DNA of 64,000 nt from Polytrichum commune. Its lineage: Eukaryota; Streptophyta; Polytrichopsida; Polytrichales; Polytrichaceae. The stretch is taken from NCBI GenBank assembly GCA_950295325.1, contig OX485807.1, forward strand, positions 8,337,001-8,401,000, read 5' to 3'. Shown piece after piece: positions 24,480 through 36,300 of the stretch (the stretch's first letter is position 1; every line of letters starts with the position of its first letter). The notes beneath the pieces are model-generated. The model saw nothing but the letters and a program-made list of their open reading frames with translations, did not search any database and had not been told where the DNA came from. A program made the translations under genes and the position numbers.

Positions 24480-25080
24480 GGGGGTGGACTTTTCATACCA
24501 CGTATGAACTAACGTGACTGTAAGGAGGGGTATTGTTTGAGCTATTAGGATACATAGTATATGTAAGGGAGAGGTATTATTTTTCTTCAGTGTGTTCATT
24601 CAAAAAGAGTATTAAGAATTTTGCAAAAAAGGAAGATGTACAAAAGGGGGCCTTGAGGTTTAGAGGGAATATGACAATAGATGTGTTAGTTCCATCCAAT
24701 TCACGTTTTCATCCATTATTGTCATATGGTAACAATCCTCAATGACTACCTTGTCCATTCTTGTTAGGAAATACACTTGGGTTCTAGGTTTTTACAAATT
24801 GGAGGCTCTTGGATGGCTCATGGGCTCCCTTGAGTTTTTCTCTTTTGATTATGGCTAAGTAATTATGCTCTAGTCTTTGTTTGCTTGATGCAATTATTGA
24901 GTTACATCCTCTGAATGAAAATTATTCAATGACTTTCTCATTGGAAGTGAAAATGAGAAACCCTTATTATGAATGCATAATAGTCATATGAGAAATACAT
25001 ATATTCACTTCCCGTACATAAGGGTTTGAATTCATAATAACCAATGTGCATCATTTAGGTTTCCAAAGAAGAGTCCAGAC
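24480..25080 (+). repeat. Family A-related fragment with ~470-bp shared 5' part
   Basis: The segment 24480-24960 is closely related, in inverse orientation, to 48115-48570 and partly to 33165-33400. It includes a GGTGGACT start, a CATTCAAAAAG phrase, and TGACTACC(T/A)TGTCCATTCTT. Its 3' portion runs into the GAGTTACATCC...GAATGAAAA block equivalent to the ELHxxDE codons and then the shared 3' flank (25000-25070). Confidence 0.55.
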
Positions 25081-28059
25081 GGCTCAAATAAAGGTGTTTC
25101 ACTCTTTTGAAATGGAACTCACATAAGTAAGTATTAAGGTGGCGCCCTCTTGAGGCTCAAGCATTGTCTAACAAATGATGATGTGGAATAAATTACCACA
25201 TTATACATACATATGGTGATTATTAATTGCTATAGAAGTTCGTAGTCGCTTCAAGTTATTGTGAGCCACATGGTTTAACATCCTTATATTAAAGTGATAG
25301 GAAAGGTAATGATTATGGAGGACCTTCATTGTTTCATCATCCTTTAATATGTCAATGCCAATGGTTAGTTGGTAGATTTTGAATGTTAAATAATAATATA
25401 GAACCTTTCAACGGTACCAAGATGTGTTATGGGAGCTTTTGTAGTAATCAAGGTTCCTTTTCCAGTTATATTGTTGTTAGAATAAAGATAATTTGCATTT
25501 TGGTGGAAAATGAGATCAAAGTATGCATCTAGAAAAGTTAGGAAGTTGGTGGATTAAAATGTAGGGTTCCATTATTTCCTAGGAGGAAAATGTTAGAAAA
25601 TATATAGAGTTAATACATGGTCTCTTATTGATAGTTATTTAAAAGGGGACGGGGGGAAAATAAAAAATATAGGTAATTAAGACCTATTGATATGTGGGCA
25701 TTAGCAAGAATGTAAGCATACTAAGAAAGGGATCAAGAAATTTTGAATTATGTAGGATCAATTTCCTGGTCTACTGAACTTGGACGAAATTTCTTTGTCA
25801 TTCCTCTCATGTCCAGAATGGAACTAAACTTCTGTTCCTTTGAGGGTTTCAAAGGTCTAGCTTTGTGCACATTTGTTTTGTAGGTTTGGAGAAAGGCGTT
25901 TCCTTGCATGCTGTGGGAGGGCTAAGAATTTGCAGGGTTTCTTTGTGTGCCCGCATCGAAGTGATGATGGTGTGTTGGTAGTTGCAGGTGACACAATTCT
26001 TGGGTTCCACATTCGGAGACAAGGTATATGTTACGTGCAGGGTTGTTGGATTCCAGCATGTATGTTTTGGTAAAACCAAAATTGATTGTTAGAATATAAC
26101 TTCTCTAACAAACATAGAGTGCCATAGAGTAATGTCTCCTTCACCATATAAGTAGACTTTGACTAATAAAATATTACATTCTCATTGAATAGTTATAGCA
26201 CTGCATAACTCGGATAGGGTTGAGATGATTGACAAATAATGCCATCTTAGTATACCAACAAGGCTCATTCGAATCAAGATCTTGTACATCATGACCTCAA
26301 AAATCAAATAATATTTTAATGCACGTGTATAACACACAATATATGGAGTACCCACCCTAGAATATGAGAAGTTGGACCCGCCAACTAACTACACCTCCCA
26401 CACCTATTACTGTGGGCTAAAAATTAGCGTAGGTGAAAAACATCTTGGTCCACTGCACTTTATGAGTGGGTTGAAAACTGAGACGGGATACAAACTAATG
26501 TGTCTATTAATACTCAAATATAAAATGATAAAGTGCTATCAAAATATTGATATTTTGTGATGATATTATAAAATTAATATTATAAATATTGAACCCGCTT
26601 ATGTATAGAAAAACTGATACCATATTCCTAGTTTTGAGCATATGATACTATGGGCTCAAAAATGGAGTGAATTAAGAGAAGTAAATTATCAATATTATAA
26701 TGGGCCATAACAATAGTTGTGAAATGTGTACTTTTGTTTAGTGGAGGCTCATTCACAACATTACACATCTCCTTGGTATTGTTTAGTGGGACCAAGTACC
26801 ACATTTATGAGCAAAATCCTCTTTCAATTCCGGGATTCCTCATTTATGGGGAGCACTCAAGATGTGAATTATGAACTTTTCGACAAACACCTATAATTTT
26901 TTATTTTTTTTAATGACAACTTCTTTCTTTGGAAAGAGATCATCATGTAGTTGCTTAGTAATGTTATGTTGTTGTTGTTCTTGACAATAGGTGGGATTTT
27001 AGGGAACTCTATTATTAGCATTTGGGCTCCACTTTGCACACAAAATACGGTAATACACAATCTGCAATTTCCAAGTCCACAAAACGGTGACACTGTCCAC
27101 AAGAGATGTGTCCTCGACACTTGTCCCACTTCCGGGCCTGAAATTCACATATTGGAAATTATGTTGAACATATTAATGTGTTATTTGAGTAGCATCCGAT
27201 CACAATCCGGATAGGTTGGAAATACATGAATTTCAAGAAACTAGGTATGAGCCATTTAACTTGTATTGAGAATTAGCAATGTAAGGCCTAAGGAAGATGT
27301 GCCTTACATGGATACTTTCTCTTTGCACCCAACTTCTCATAGGAAATGAAACATGCAATTAGTGCAAGACGATTAGCCAATCCAAATTGTCCTTGCAACC
27401 ATTTGCCTCATGCTTTCAGAGATTGCATGAATATCTTATACATTATCAAAGTGAGAATTCTTGTCCTTGTTGAGTGATCATATAGGCACCACCTCCCTCC
27501 CCCCTTTCCCCAAATTATGTTGAGAAATTGAGTCTAGAGTGGTTAGCATATTTTGAGCACGTAATTAAACCAATCTTTTTAAAGCACAAGTCTTTTTTGT
27601 GCCAATTCTTAGATGCACATCTAGCCACATACCATCCAAATATAGGTGTCTAAGTTATTTTTGTGTTTGATTTAGGCATGTCTACCTTGGACCTAAATTG
27701 ATTTAACTTACACACTAGTTTGATGAGTGAATGTAGACTTTTCCCAAGAAAACACTTGTGTGCACATCAAGAAATCCTATAATTTGATATGCACACTTGT
27801 TTGCATCACTTTAATTGGATTGATACATTACATCTATATGGAATTTATAACTAGCATCATACAACATCTCCTCAATAGGGTAGCATCACTATCAAAGAAT
27901 AAATAAATTGTACACATTTTATTTCAAATAGTGTGGATTACCATTCAAAGTTATGTAGTGTTATAACACTACACTAAGGATGCAATTTTCTATAAGTGTA
28001 CAACATAAAATAGATAGACAATTGTTATTCGGTTACCCTCCTTAAGAGGACATTTATAT
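25081..28059. other. Intergenic DNA
   Basis: Outside family C copy 1 I see no gene. The frame 25873-26073 (RFGERRFLACCGRAKN...) is less AT-rich than its surroundings, but I cannot assign it. The stretch 27460-27800 loosely repeats 22620-22850. Confidence 0.5.
26745..26975 (+). repeat. Family C repeat, copy 1
   Basis: About 230 bp related to 35755-35975 (same strand) and 61815-62030 (opposite strand). Shared words include ATTCCTCATTTATGGGGAGC, TTCTTTCTTTGGAAAGA and a CAACATTACACATCT start. Confidence 0.6.
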
Positions 28060-28370
28060 ATGGGTTAGGTGTGGCTCCAAGAACAAATACCAAAAAACCA
28101 TGTCTTCAAAAGAAGTTGGACTGCGTATAAGTAAAATATAATAACCATTCAAAATGCAACAAGCAACAAATCTGAGAGACCTACATGACCACAAGAAACC
28201 TCACTTTGAGAGTAAATAAGATATTTGCATGCACTCTAAATTCACGAGGAAATCGACTACAACTTCGATTTGAAGTTGCTAAGCAATCTTGTACTAATCG
28301 CGTGTTTCATATCCTTAGATGAGAAGGGAGCTAGTCAGGAAAAGTAACCATATAAGACCCATCTACCTTA
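28060..28370 (+). repeat. Family D repeat (also near 1.14-1.40, 40.40-40.65, 41.32-41.46 and 48.60-48.93 kb)
   Basis: Shared words include GGACCT(A/G)(C/T)A(C/T), CTTCACTTTGA, GAATA(A/G)GATATT, TGTACTAAT(C)G(C/T)(A)TGTTTCAT and GTAACCATA(T/C)AAGACC in the same order. The best pair is 28060-28370 with 48600-48930. The copies are diverged and have no frame in common. Confidence 0.5.
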
Positions 28371-28774
28371 GTGTGTAGTGTGATTTGTCATTCACAATGG
28401 TTGACTGTTGGTAAAGCACCGCCTAAAAGTTCATCCACTCACATTCACTCGAAATTCATTCTTAGCTAATTACAATAATATAGTAAAGTGTACCTAGGGT
28501 GTAACTTCGTTACTTCTTAATTACTCCAGCAGCCACATGCTGCTTAAAAAAATGGTTCTTGTCATTGACATGAAATGACTGCTCGCGCACGTATAGGTTC
28601 AATTCACATGAATGTGACAACCAATTCCGCACATGGGAAGGCATACGATGGTCACATGCTTGTGTGCATGAAAAGTACTTATCATATTCTGATCGATCAG
28701 CAATTTAACTTCAACAATCCTCGTACTGATATCAATGGGTTGCCCAAGGGCGGGAAGAAATCGTTTCTAGAATT

Positions 28775-29035
28775 CTAGAGTGTCAGATTGTGAGAAGCAG
28801 TGCCCGGGAAGTTTTTGGGCATAGTCAGTCAAGATCCTAGTGATTCTAAATCCAGCCGATTACATGCTAGACATCTTCCAGTTTTGCTTTCATTCATTTG
28901 AGGTATATTCTCCTATAGATTCCTCTAAAATGATCGATAATTCTTCTGGAGTCTCCAGCTTTCACTGGTTATTTCTCAAACTCAACTGGTTCATCTGTAA
29001 CTAACCGCCGGTTCTTCCCGGACATAGGTGAGAAC
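28775..29035 (+). mobile_element. Family B element, copy 3
   Basis: On the plus strand it runs from GTGCCCGGGAAGTTTTTGGG to CGGTTCTTCCCGGACA, with the shared TTTGAGGTATATTCTC and CTGGTTATTTCTCAAACTCA phrases. One copy of the internal unit is present. Confidence 0.55.
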
Positions 29036-29855
29036 AGGTGAGGTAAAAGGCCCCACCCCACCTGACTCCTATCTGTCTCAGAGGTTTTTTTAGGTGTGGG
29101 CAGGCTGCTTATTTACTGTCCCTTCCCACCAGCGTTTGTAACTAAGTCGTCACAATCCTAGCTGGCATCATACGTGGCACTGATAAAACGGATAGTTAAC
29201 CTCCAAGCCTGCCTCCGGTGACATCTAGCAGCCAACATCCTCTGCCGATATTTCCATGGCGCTAAGCTTGCAACTTGCTAGCCACCTAATAGGTCGGAGC
29301 TTAAGGTTTTTTTTGTTGAATGGCGAATTCCAACATGGCTTAACTTAATCACCGATGGCTAAAGCGTTTTCGCCGCAACCGACTGCCTATTTCAGGCTCT
29401 TAGAACATGAGACTCACCTTCCCAACGGTAAATCTTTGTAGGCTGTAAAATGCATACCATGCTTATCGGACTTCACATAACTCATCGTCATAGTCTGCAC
29501 ACATTCCACTTTAATGGCAAATCCAAACAGCTCCTAGTATTTTGGTGGCACTCCTCATGTGCATGTTGCCTTTGCATGACACAATACAGGTATGTCACTG
29601 CCACCCCTCTCCAAAAAAAATTCTATTATATATATATATATGGTGATGTCGCACACACTCTTTTATTCGGTGTCCACGGCTTCAACGAATCTTGAGCACC
29701 TTTCACTGTGACACCTATTCAAGTCTCAAACGCCTCTCGTTTTGGCCACACAATTTGAGCTTTATTGTCTTCAGCGAAATATGTAGACCTCGGAACCCAA
29801 TTGTTATGCTAGTACTATGATGATGAGCATGAGTCATGTCTAAACTCTGAAGCTA

Positions 29856-30278
29856 TTGGGTTGCAATCTCAGGGCCTTCATCATCTGGCTCTTTGTGAAT
29901 ACCGACCTCTCATTCACTTTTGCGGTAGTCTCAACTACACATCTACACTCCAACAATTTGCACTGTTTTCAGGCCCTTCTTCTTAGAGACACTTCCTTCT
30001 GTCAATCCCATCCTCAAATTCCAATTCTACGTTGCAGTCACCTCTTGTTACAGGGTACTATTAGGCCACACACAAGTCCATCTCTATATCGGTCTTCATC
30101 TTCATCCCCAGAGGTGGTAGAGAATGCTACAATTTTGAAGAACTCATTCATGTCCAGGTCTCGGGAGTTTGGTGGCGGAGAGTGCTTGAGCATGCTTCTT
30201 CAGCAAGGGAGGCCCGGATTAAGCTACAACCAGCTAGGATTGAGAATAAGCAATAAGTCACGTGAGGTTGGGCCTTAA
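29856..30278 (+). CDS. Hypothetical ORF, 140 codons, doubtful
   Basis: No family is recognised. The C-terminal half has a Ser run (YRSSSSSPEV) and the phrase SREFGGGECLSMLLQQGRPG. It follows a (TA)n stretch near 29630 and family B copy 3. A second unrecognised frame, 30538-30735, has a basic stretch (EDKKKKAIGRAKLAMQWKHE) and may continue upstream to about 30490. Confidence 0.15.
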   Translation: MGCNLRAFIIWLFVNTDLSFTFAVVSTTHLHSNNLHCFQALLLRDTSFCQSHPQIPILRCSHLLLQGTIRPHTSPSLYRSSSSSPEVVENATILKNSFMSRSREFGGGECLSMLLQQGRPGLSYNQLGLRISNKSREVGP

Positions 30279-31196
30279 GCTTACTAATTGAAGACTTTTT
30301 CATGATTTTGAGACTATTTAAGCACATGGTTTTCAGATAAAGAACAATTAAAACACAAGTATATATTCAATGCGACTTAATAAACTGATTCACATGGGCG
30401 GCACTAACCAATTTGGCACAAATATATGTCATCAGAATGAGAAATTGGATTAAACATTAAACCATTTGCATTTATTTTGAGACTTTCCAAAGCCTCCGAT
30501 TAACGAATATAATGATTTAGAAGAGGTTAATCGAAGTTTGGGTGAAGACAAGAAGAAAAAGGCCATTGGACGTGCAAAATTAGCCATGCAATGGAAACAT
30601 GAAGAAAGTGAAGGTGGGTTGCTTCTCTTCCCATCTGCATTAAGATATGTGGGTGTCATTCGGTTTGTTTTACATGTTCTCCGACTTCTACCGATTACAC
30701 TCAACCATCATAAAACTTGTTTTGTGTTGTGTTAGCATGTCAGCCATAAACCCCCACCCTTGTGCGTCGTAGTCCAGGTGAGGGGTCATGACTAACATTC
30801 ACTTAATTGATCACACTTGATGCTCGGAATGTGAACTTGTCATGTACACAGTTTGATGTCATACCACATGTTTTACTTCCAAGGAAAATACGGTTACAAG
30901 CATTAAGAAATGCTATTATCTTCACACATGTTGCTCACATCCCAACCCTAAGCACTCCACACACTAACCCCTTCTAACACCTCTAATTTCCCAACCTACC
31001 TCCAATTAAATCAACACCCAAGATCCACAACCCAACCTAATTCTAATTTTGTTCCCAAGGAGAGACCCACAGTTCGGTCCCCTCGGCAGTTGAAGTCCAC
31101 TGTTCACCTAGATTAGTCCCTGACCAGCATCCAACCTTCGGCTTTGCCCCCCAGCATCCAGCTGTATGACTCAACAGTTCGGGCTTGACTCTGCAC

Positions 31197-31785
31197 CAGG
31201 GCATAAAATTGACACCCTGGGGGGTGTATTTTGCTTCCTAGAGTGTCCTAGGACACCCAAATCTCAAACAGGGTGTCCCCGAGGACACCCAAAAATCCTA
31301 CAAGGGTGTCCTTTTTACACCCAAAAAAAATTCAAGGTGTCCCCTGTACTTGTAGGGCCTATCAACGTATATGTTTGACAAAGTTTTTGCAAGTTTTTCT
31401 TGTAATTCCTGCTAGTACAACTTCTTGTGAGAGAGGATTTTCTACTCAAAATCATATTAAATCTACTTTACGGTGTAGTTTGGTATTAGAGACTTTGGAA
31501 GCATAAATGAGAGTTGCAATGGCAAAATCCCCCATAGAGGCCATTGACTTTGAACAAGTATGGGTAAAGTGGTGTGCTATGAAAGGCCGCCGCTTGTAGG
31601 TTTGATTTGCATTGCAAGTTTTGATATGTAGTGATTTTTTTGATTTTTAATTGAAATTTTGAAATGATATTATATATTTTTCAAAATTGTACCTATTTTG
31701 ACCAAAAAAAAATTTATGAGGACACCCAAAAATTGGAGCAGGGTGTCCCCTGGAAATTTGGCTAGGGTGTCAAATTTATGGCCTG
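31197..31785. mobile_element. hAT element relic, 589 bp, with 8-bp target duplication
   Basis: Left end CAGGGCATAAAATTGACACC and right end, read inward, CAGGCCATAAATTTGACACC match at 18 of 20 positions. Flanks CTCTGCAC (31189-31196) and CTCTACAC (31786-31793) differ at one base. GGGTGTC/GACACCC words recur inside both ends, like subterminal binding motifs of hAT transposases. The core keeps the transposase C-terminus, so this is an internally deleted copy. Confidence 0.85.
31381..31600 (+). pseudogene. hAT transposase C-terminal dimerisation fragment
   Basis: The frame reads FLVIPASTTSCERGFSTQN then HIKSTLRCSLVLETLEA, a stop (31504-31506), and MRVAMAKSPIEAIDFEQVW to a final stop. The S-CERGFS--N-IK--LR--L---TL--LM pattern is the conserved hAT C-terminal (dimerisation) region. 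The catalytic core and the BED zinc finger are absent, so it cannot be an active transposase. Confidence 0.85.
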
Positions 31786-32090
31786 CTCTACACCCTCCCT
31801 GGCCGTTGGTCGTTTCTCACACACACAAGTAACCAGCTAGAAGCCAAGGCTTGGTCCTAGTGCCTTCAGCCTCACTGCCGTTGTCCTCGTACCGCCTGAC
31901 TTCGCACCTTCTGAGGTAATTCTAGGAACCACGCCGCTGGTAATGCGGCTTAAGAAATCACCCTCACTCTGGGCTGCATTATTCCAGATCTCAAGAGAGC
32001 AGCGGCCGGAGTACCACAGCTGAATCCCTCCTAGTTAAACCTGAATCCTCGCAATCATCCCCTCCTTCACCCAACCTTGTTCGTGCATGA

Positions 32091-32507
32091 ATGGCAACCA
32101 AATCAATGAGGTTGCTAGGTTGCTCTCATTCCTTGAAGCCCCCGCAGATCCCGTATCAATTCGCCGCAAGTGCATTGCTCCTCAGTTCGCCCCTGTTCTC
32201 AGATTTTGAGTTTGCTTCCACCTTCGGTGCAAGTCTGTCGTCATCCCTACTCTCCAGTTTTTCTCCTGTGCACTTCTGGAGTGTGCCTCATCTGCCCAGA
32301 CAGCAAGTGCCTGAGGCAGCTCACCCATCGCCCTCTAGCAAAACAGTTCAACCCCGCCCCTGCGGCGGTGCATTCTCTCTTTCAATTCCCCCCTCGCTTG
32401 CGGCAGCTGCCTTCCCATGTTCGTTGCAGATCCTTCTGCAGCCTCGCTCCTCTCTCCTTCCGGCCGCCACCCCCTCATTCGCCGTGGAGTATCCTGATCC
32501 GTTTTGA
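32091..32507 (+). CDS. Hypothetical Ser/Pro-rich ORF, 138 codons, doubtful
   Basis: It lies in a GC-rich patch (about 31800-32520). The predicted protein is low complexity, rich in Ser, Pro, Leu and Ala, with a basic, hydroxylated N-terminus that loosely resembles an organelle-targeting leader. Other frames of the patch are open too (32170-32532 plus, 32335-32601 minus). It could be a first exon of an unseen gene, a promoter-proximal GC island, or chance. Confidence 0.2.
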   Translation: MATKSMRLLGCSHSLKPPQIPYQFAASALLLSSPLFSDFEFASTFGASLSSSLLSSFSPVHFWSVPHLPRQQVPEAAHPSPSSKTVQPRPCGGAFSLSIPPSLAAAAFPCSLQILLQPRSSLLPAATPSFAVEYPDPF

Positions 32508-33164
32508 AGGGGAACCCCCCCTTAAACCATAGCATATGAGGCCCTAAACGAACAATTAACCAGCGCCTAAATCGGTCGAGCTTAAGCATTACACCACCCA
32601 AATTTTAAACTACCCTATGCACTCTGTATGTATTTTTCTCATTTAATCTCATGAGTTCAACGCTGAACGCAACTCCAATCTAAAACTCCACCCTCAATCC
32701 AACACAACTTTTGCACTAATTTAACAATTGCAATTCCTAAGGTTTTCATATCTTTTTGTGATATTGTTGATGTTTGGGCGCATAATTGGGCTCACATAGC
32801 ATATCTACAATGAAGCATCAACCACAAAAAACAGACTGAAAATTAGACCTCCCCTTATTTAGTTTTGGTTATAGGAAGCCCGGGGGGTGGACTCTTCACT
32901 GGAAACTTACATGATCTGTGTGGGTTGCTATAGAGATTAAACCCCCCTATGTATGAGAAGCTTCTAGACAAAAACAAATGTATATGTACTGAAGGCATGT
33001 TAGAAAATGGATTCATGTATTTATACTAAGTATTTTAATGTAATGTGATAAGTGTCTCCACTACAAATACAAAATATAAATCTTGAATTATATAAGTACT
33101 TAATACATATAAAATCCACAATCGCTTTTCAATAAGACACTCATTGAACATTTTTCATCCATAG

Positions 33165-33400
33165 CATGTAACTCTAAAGATTGCATCAAGCAAACAAAGG
33201 CAAGAGAGCACAATAACTTAGTCACAATCCAAATAGAAAAACTCAAGGCAACCCATGAGCGCTCCATGAGCCTCCAGTTTATAAAAACCTAGAACGCAAA
33301 TGTAAATCCCAAAAAGAATGGACAAGGTAGTCATTGAGGACTATAATACCATGTGACAATAATGGATGAAAACCTCAAATTCCAAACCTCAAATTCATCA
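33165..33400 (-). repeat. Family A-related fragment, inverted
   Basis: On the minus strand this matches 24650-24930, including CCTCAATGACTACCTTGTCC and GTTACATGCTATGGATGAAA. It ends about 430 bp before the 33.84-kb element and may be an independent insertion. Confidence 0.55.
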
Positions 33401-33835
33401 CCCTTTTAAGAAGCTTAGCTTTGATGCATTGAGTTACCCTAGTACTTTGGAATACGAGCCAACTTAGGCTGCCGGAAAAGGGGAGTGCATGATGATGATG
33501 ATTTCGATCAGGCCGGGGGACCTCTTTCGTGCTCAGTCTCGACACGCTGGAGTCTCTTCCGATTTTGCAGGCGACTCCAGAAAATGTGTGCCTCTTGCGT
33601 CACCACGGTCAGGGAAATGCGAGTTTAGGGTTGCGGAGTTTTGAAGCCCCCTGAATCCATAGGGCATGTGCGAACTGGATAATGGGTGTTGGACTATGGA
33701 AATTATTGGTCACCGAATCATTGGGACTGTGCACAACACTTGGCCTCCTCCTCGTCAACCACGTGATACATCAGCCTTATTGTGAGGAGTTATATGTATC
33801 GATGTTGGAATGGTGTGTAGGTGAATGCATGCATG

Positions 33836-35078
33836 GGCGGGCTAGGGATTCGTGGTGTCACACATGAACTCATCCATGAGCAAGGTGTAATAGTTCGTCG
33901 AAAGCAACTATTTTTAGATCACTTGACTCTGGAAATGGCATCAGCGTTTGTTATAGTGTAGTGGACTCCGTTTGAAACGAATTGGTCCTCGATCTCGGGG
34001 AGTGCACTCATTGTTAAAAAGATTGACTCACGTGGGTGCACGAAAGGGATATGAACTGTGCCTAGGGGTTCCGAAATATGCATACGGTGTGGGTATTATT
34101 TATTCTAGCTTTGTGAATATACTCGGTGTGTTATTCGTACACGCCTAGTTGTATTTCTACTTTTAGGTTCATAGTCGTTTATAATGAAGTGGGTAGTCGA
34201 CAATAGGTCCAAATGAATGTTTCATCCAATACGTGTGAGTTGAATGGTAATTTCACATAGTTCAAGGATGGGTTCACTAGAATCGAGTTCAGTATGTTGT
34301 TTGTCAAACCTAAAGTTCGATAATTTAGAGCCGGGATAATGATAAGTCGGTGGAATTGAGATGTAATTATGTGGTATCGTTTGTCTCTCAAGCAGTAGTT
34401 GACGAAGTGAAGAAACAAGGGATAAAAAAAAGCAAGTCGGCTAAAACACTGACCACCAAGACTTGGTATTTGGGGAGGGTTTGTAGGATGCACCGCAAAT
34501 TTGGCAACATGTGGATTGAGTATCGACAACTAGTTGACCTCTAGAATTGGACTTCAAATATGGAAATCACGTTGTGTTGGTATCAAAACAAGAATGGGTC
34601 GATGTGGACCTACAATTTGATGGTAGAGTTAAAAACTATCATGGCATCGGCTATAATGATTTAAATTGTAGAAAATAATGTGTATGAGTTGCATCCAATG
34701 GACGAACAAGTGTTCAATGATTTCATCGATGATAAATAAATATGCCTTGCTAAGAGTATTTTAGCCATATGATTTTTTTCGGCGTATACGTATGATTGGG
34801 GTTTATATGATATATTTATTTCTCACTTGTGTAATATGTGTTTGAGGACATTTCCTATCTACATATTGTATGTATATCATTCTTAAGAGAGGAAAAATCC
34901 TTGTATATTAGGGGTATTAATTTTAGGGCCATGCGCGCATGTGGTTCCCAGTTCTAACATTGAGTGCACCCCCGTGCCCTCAATCTTGTAGGGGGCTTGT
35001 GTTAATTGAATCCCCTTCATTCATGATGGAATGATGAGTTTCTGTAGACGCCATGAACCCCAAGCCGAATGCATGGTG
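33836..35078 (+). mobile_element. Family A inverted-repeat element, 1.24 kb, with broken conserved ORF
   Basis: The left end (33843-33895, GGGATTCGTGGTGTC...ACTCATCCATGAG) is an inverted copy of the right end (35020-35065, read inward GGGTTCATGGCGTCTACAG then AAACTCATC). The 7933-8217 element has the same two ends and the same subterminal sequence but almost no middle, so it looks like a deletion derivative. The interior (34200-34740, plus strand) carries a decayed reading frame shared with copies near 50 kb and 57.7 kb. No target duplication could be fixed, so the superfamily is unknown; long diverged ends would fit a Mutator-like element. Confidence 0.6.
34200..34740 (+). pseudogene. Unassigned conserved protein segment of family A, 34-kb copy
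   Basis: I do not recognise this family. Across frames it reads SELNGNFT, FKDGFTRIEFSM, then TKTWYLGRVCRMHRKFGNMW and IEYRQLVDL with a stop (34544), then EITLCWYQNKNGSMWTYNL, MVELKTIM, and YELHPMDEQVFNDFIDDK with a final stop (34738). The copies near 50 and 57.7 kb give the same ordered blocks: SQLxxNPTL, FVxRVYRxxRxFG, a WYQK..NNKWTYN block, a (V)DLETII block and ELHxxDE..FN.FI. Conservation of protein blocks between otherwise diverged copies suggests a former coding role in the element. Nothing catalytic can be pointed to. Confidence 0.55.
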
Positions 35079-35754
35079 TGGCTACACAACACTAATAACG
35101 TGAACAAAGTTGAACCTATCCAACCGATATCAAAAGCGTAATTTACAAACCAAATATTGATACTTAGTGGGCATCCCAAGATGAGAGACTCTTTATTATT
35201 TCTGCATAGATATCATCCTAATATCATGATAATGTTAGCATGATTGTACTCAAGAATCTTGCATGGAATATAAAATCAAAAGGGTACCATAACCAAAAAT
35301 GTTTTCAAATATTTGATTCTCTGCTTCATGTTGTGTTGATATGTGCACTTGTGGTATTTAAAGAGAAAGGCGATGATGGTGCTTCCTGATTCAAACCTCG
35401 AAATGTTCGCATGGGACTTTAGTTGCTTCAAGCGATGTACGTACAACAACCATGTGGCAAAATCTCAAATGCAACAAAATTACATTCCGGTTGCCCTTTG
35501 ATTGCTTGACCTGGGTCATCTTCATTTGCCATTAAAATGAAATAAATTTGGTTGTAGAGTCCTGGAAGCCAAAAGGCTTATGAGATTAATAGTACATCAA
35601 GATGGTGTCCAAAAAAAACTAATTTTTTTTAGTAACAAAGTGCAGTGGTTTCATGAAGATTATAAAGGGTAATATCAACTTGATGGTACAGGCGGAAGAA
35701 ATGCTTGAAATTACCTAGTACTACAATTTGACACAAGGAAGTCTCTAATCATGG

Positions 35755-35975
35755 AGTTGTAAAGGGGATACATAACATTATTCAGCTCCTTGGTTGCATT
35801 CCCTAGGACCATGTATTGGTTGAGCATAACTCTCCTTTAATTCCAAGATTCCCCATTTGTGGGGAGCACTCAAGCCATGTATCGTTGAGTTTTTAAACAT
35901 GCAACTATAATTTACTAATTGTAGCCTCTTTCTTTGGAAATATATCATAATCTAGTTATTTATTGATGTTATGTA
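35755..35975 (+). repeat. Family C repeat, copy 2
   Basis: Contains CCCCATTTGTGGGGAGCACT and CTCTTTCTTTGGAAATA, colinear with copies 1 and 3. Just downstream (35980-36010, minus strand) a short NETHFVLE-like reading suggests a scrap of LINE. Confidence 0.6.
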
Positions 35976-36064
35976 CTCCAACACAAAATGTGTCTCATTT
36001 TCAAATGAACATTGTATTAGGTAATTTGAGACTTTCTATTGAAACTTTCAAATGAACATTGTAT

Positions 36065-36300
36065 ATAGCCCAATCCCAAAGCTAATGGTTTTCCAATATA
36101 AGCACAATGGGTAGAGCACTTGAAACCTACTTCAACATAAAATCAAAGGAATGTATGCTATTTTTATCATGTAGAATTAACCTCGACTCCTTCACCCTAC
36201 AAAACCACAATATAATAAATACATATTGATTCCAACATGGGAGATTCGTCCCAAACAAATAAAAAACATTTATAATTATTGGATATTATATATGGATGTT
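36065..36300 (+). repeat. Direct repeat with 24085-24330
   Basis: Second copy, lying about 90 bp after a family C copy. In the other locus the family C copy is over 2 kb away in the other direction, so the two repeats are independent. Confidence 0.6.
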
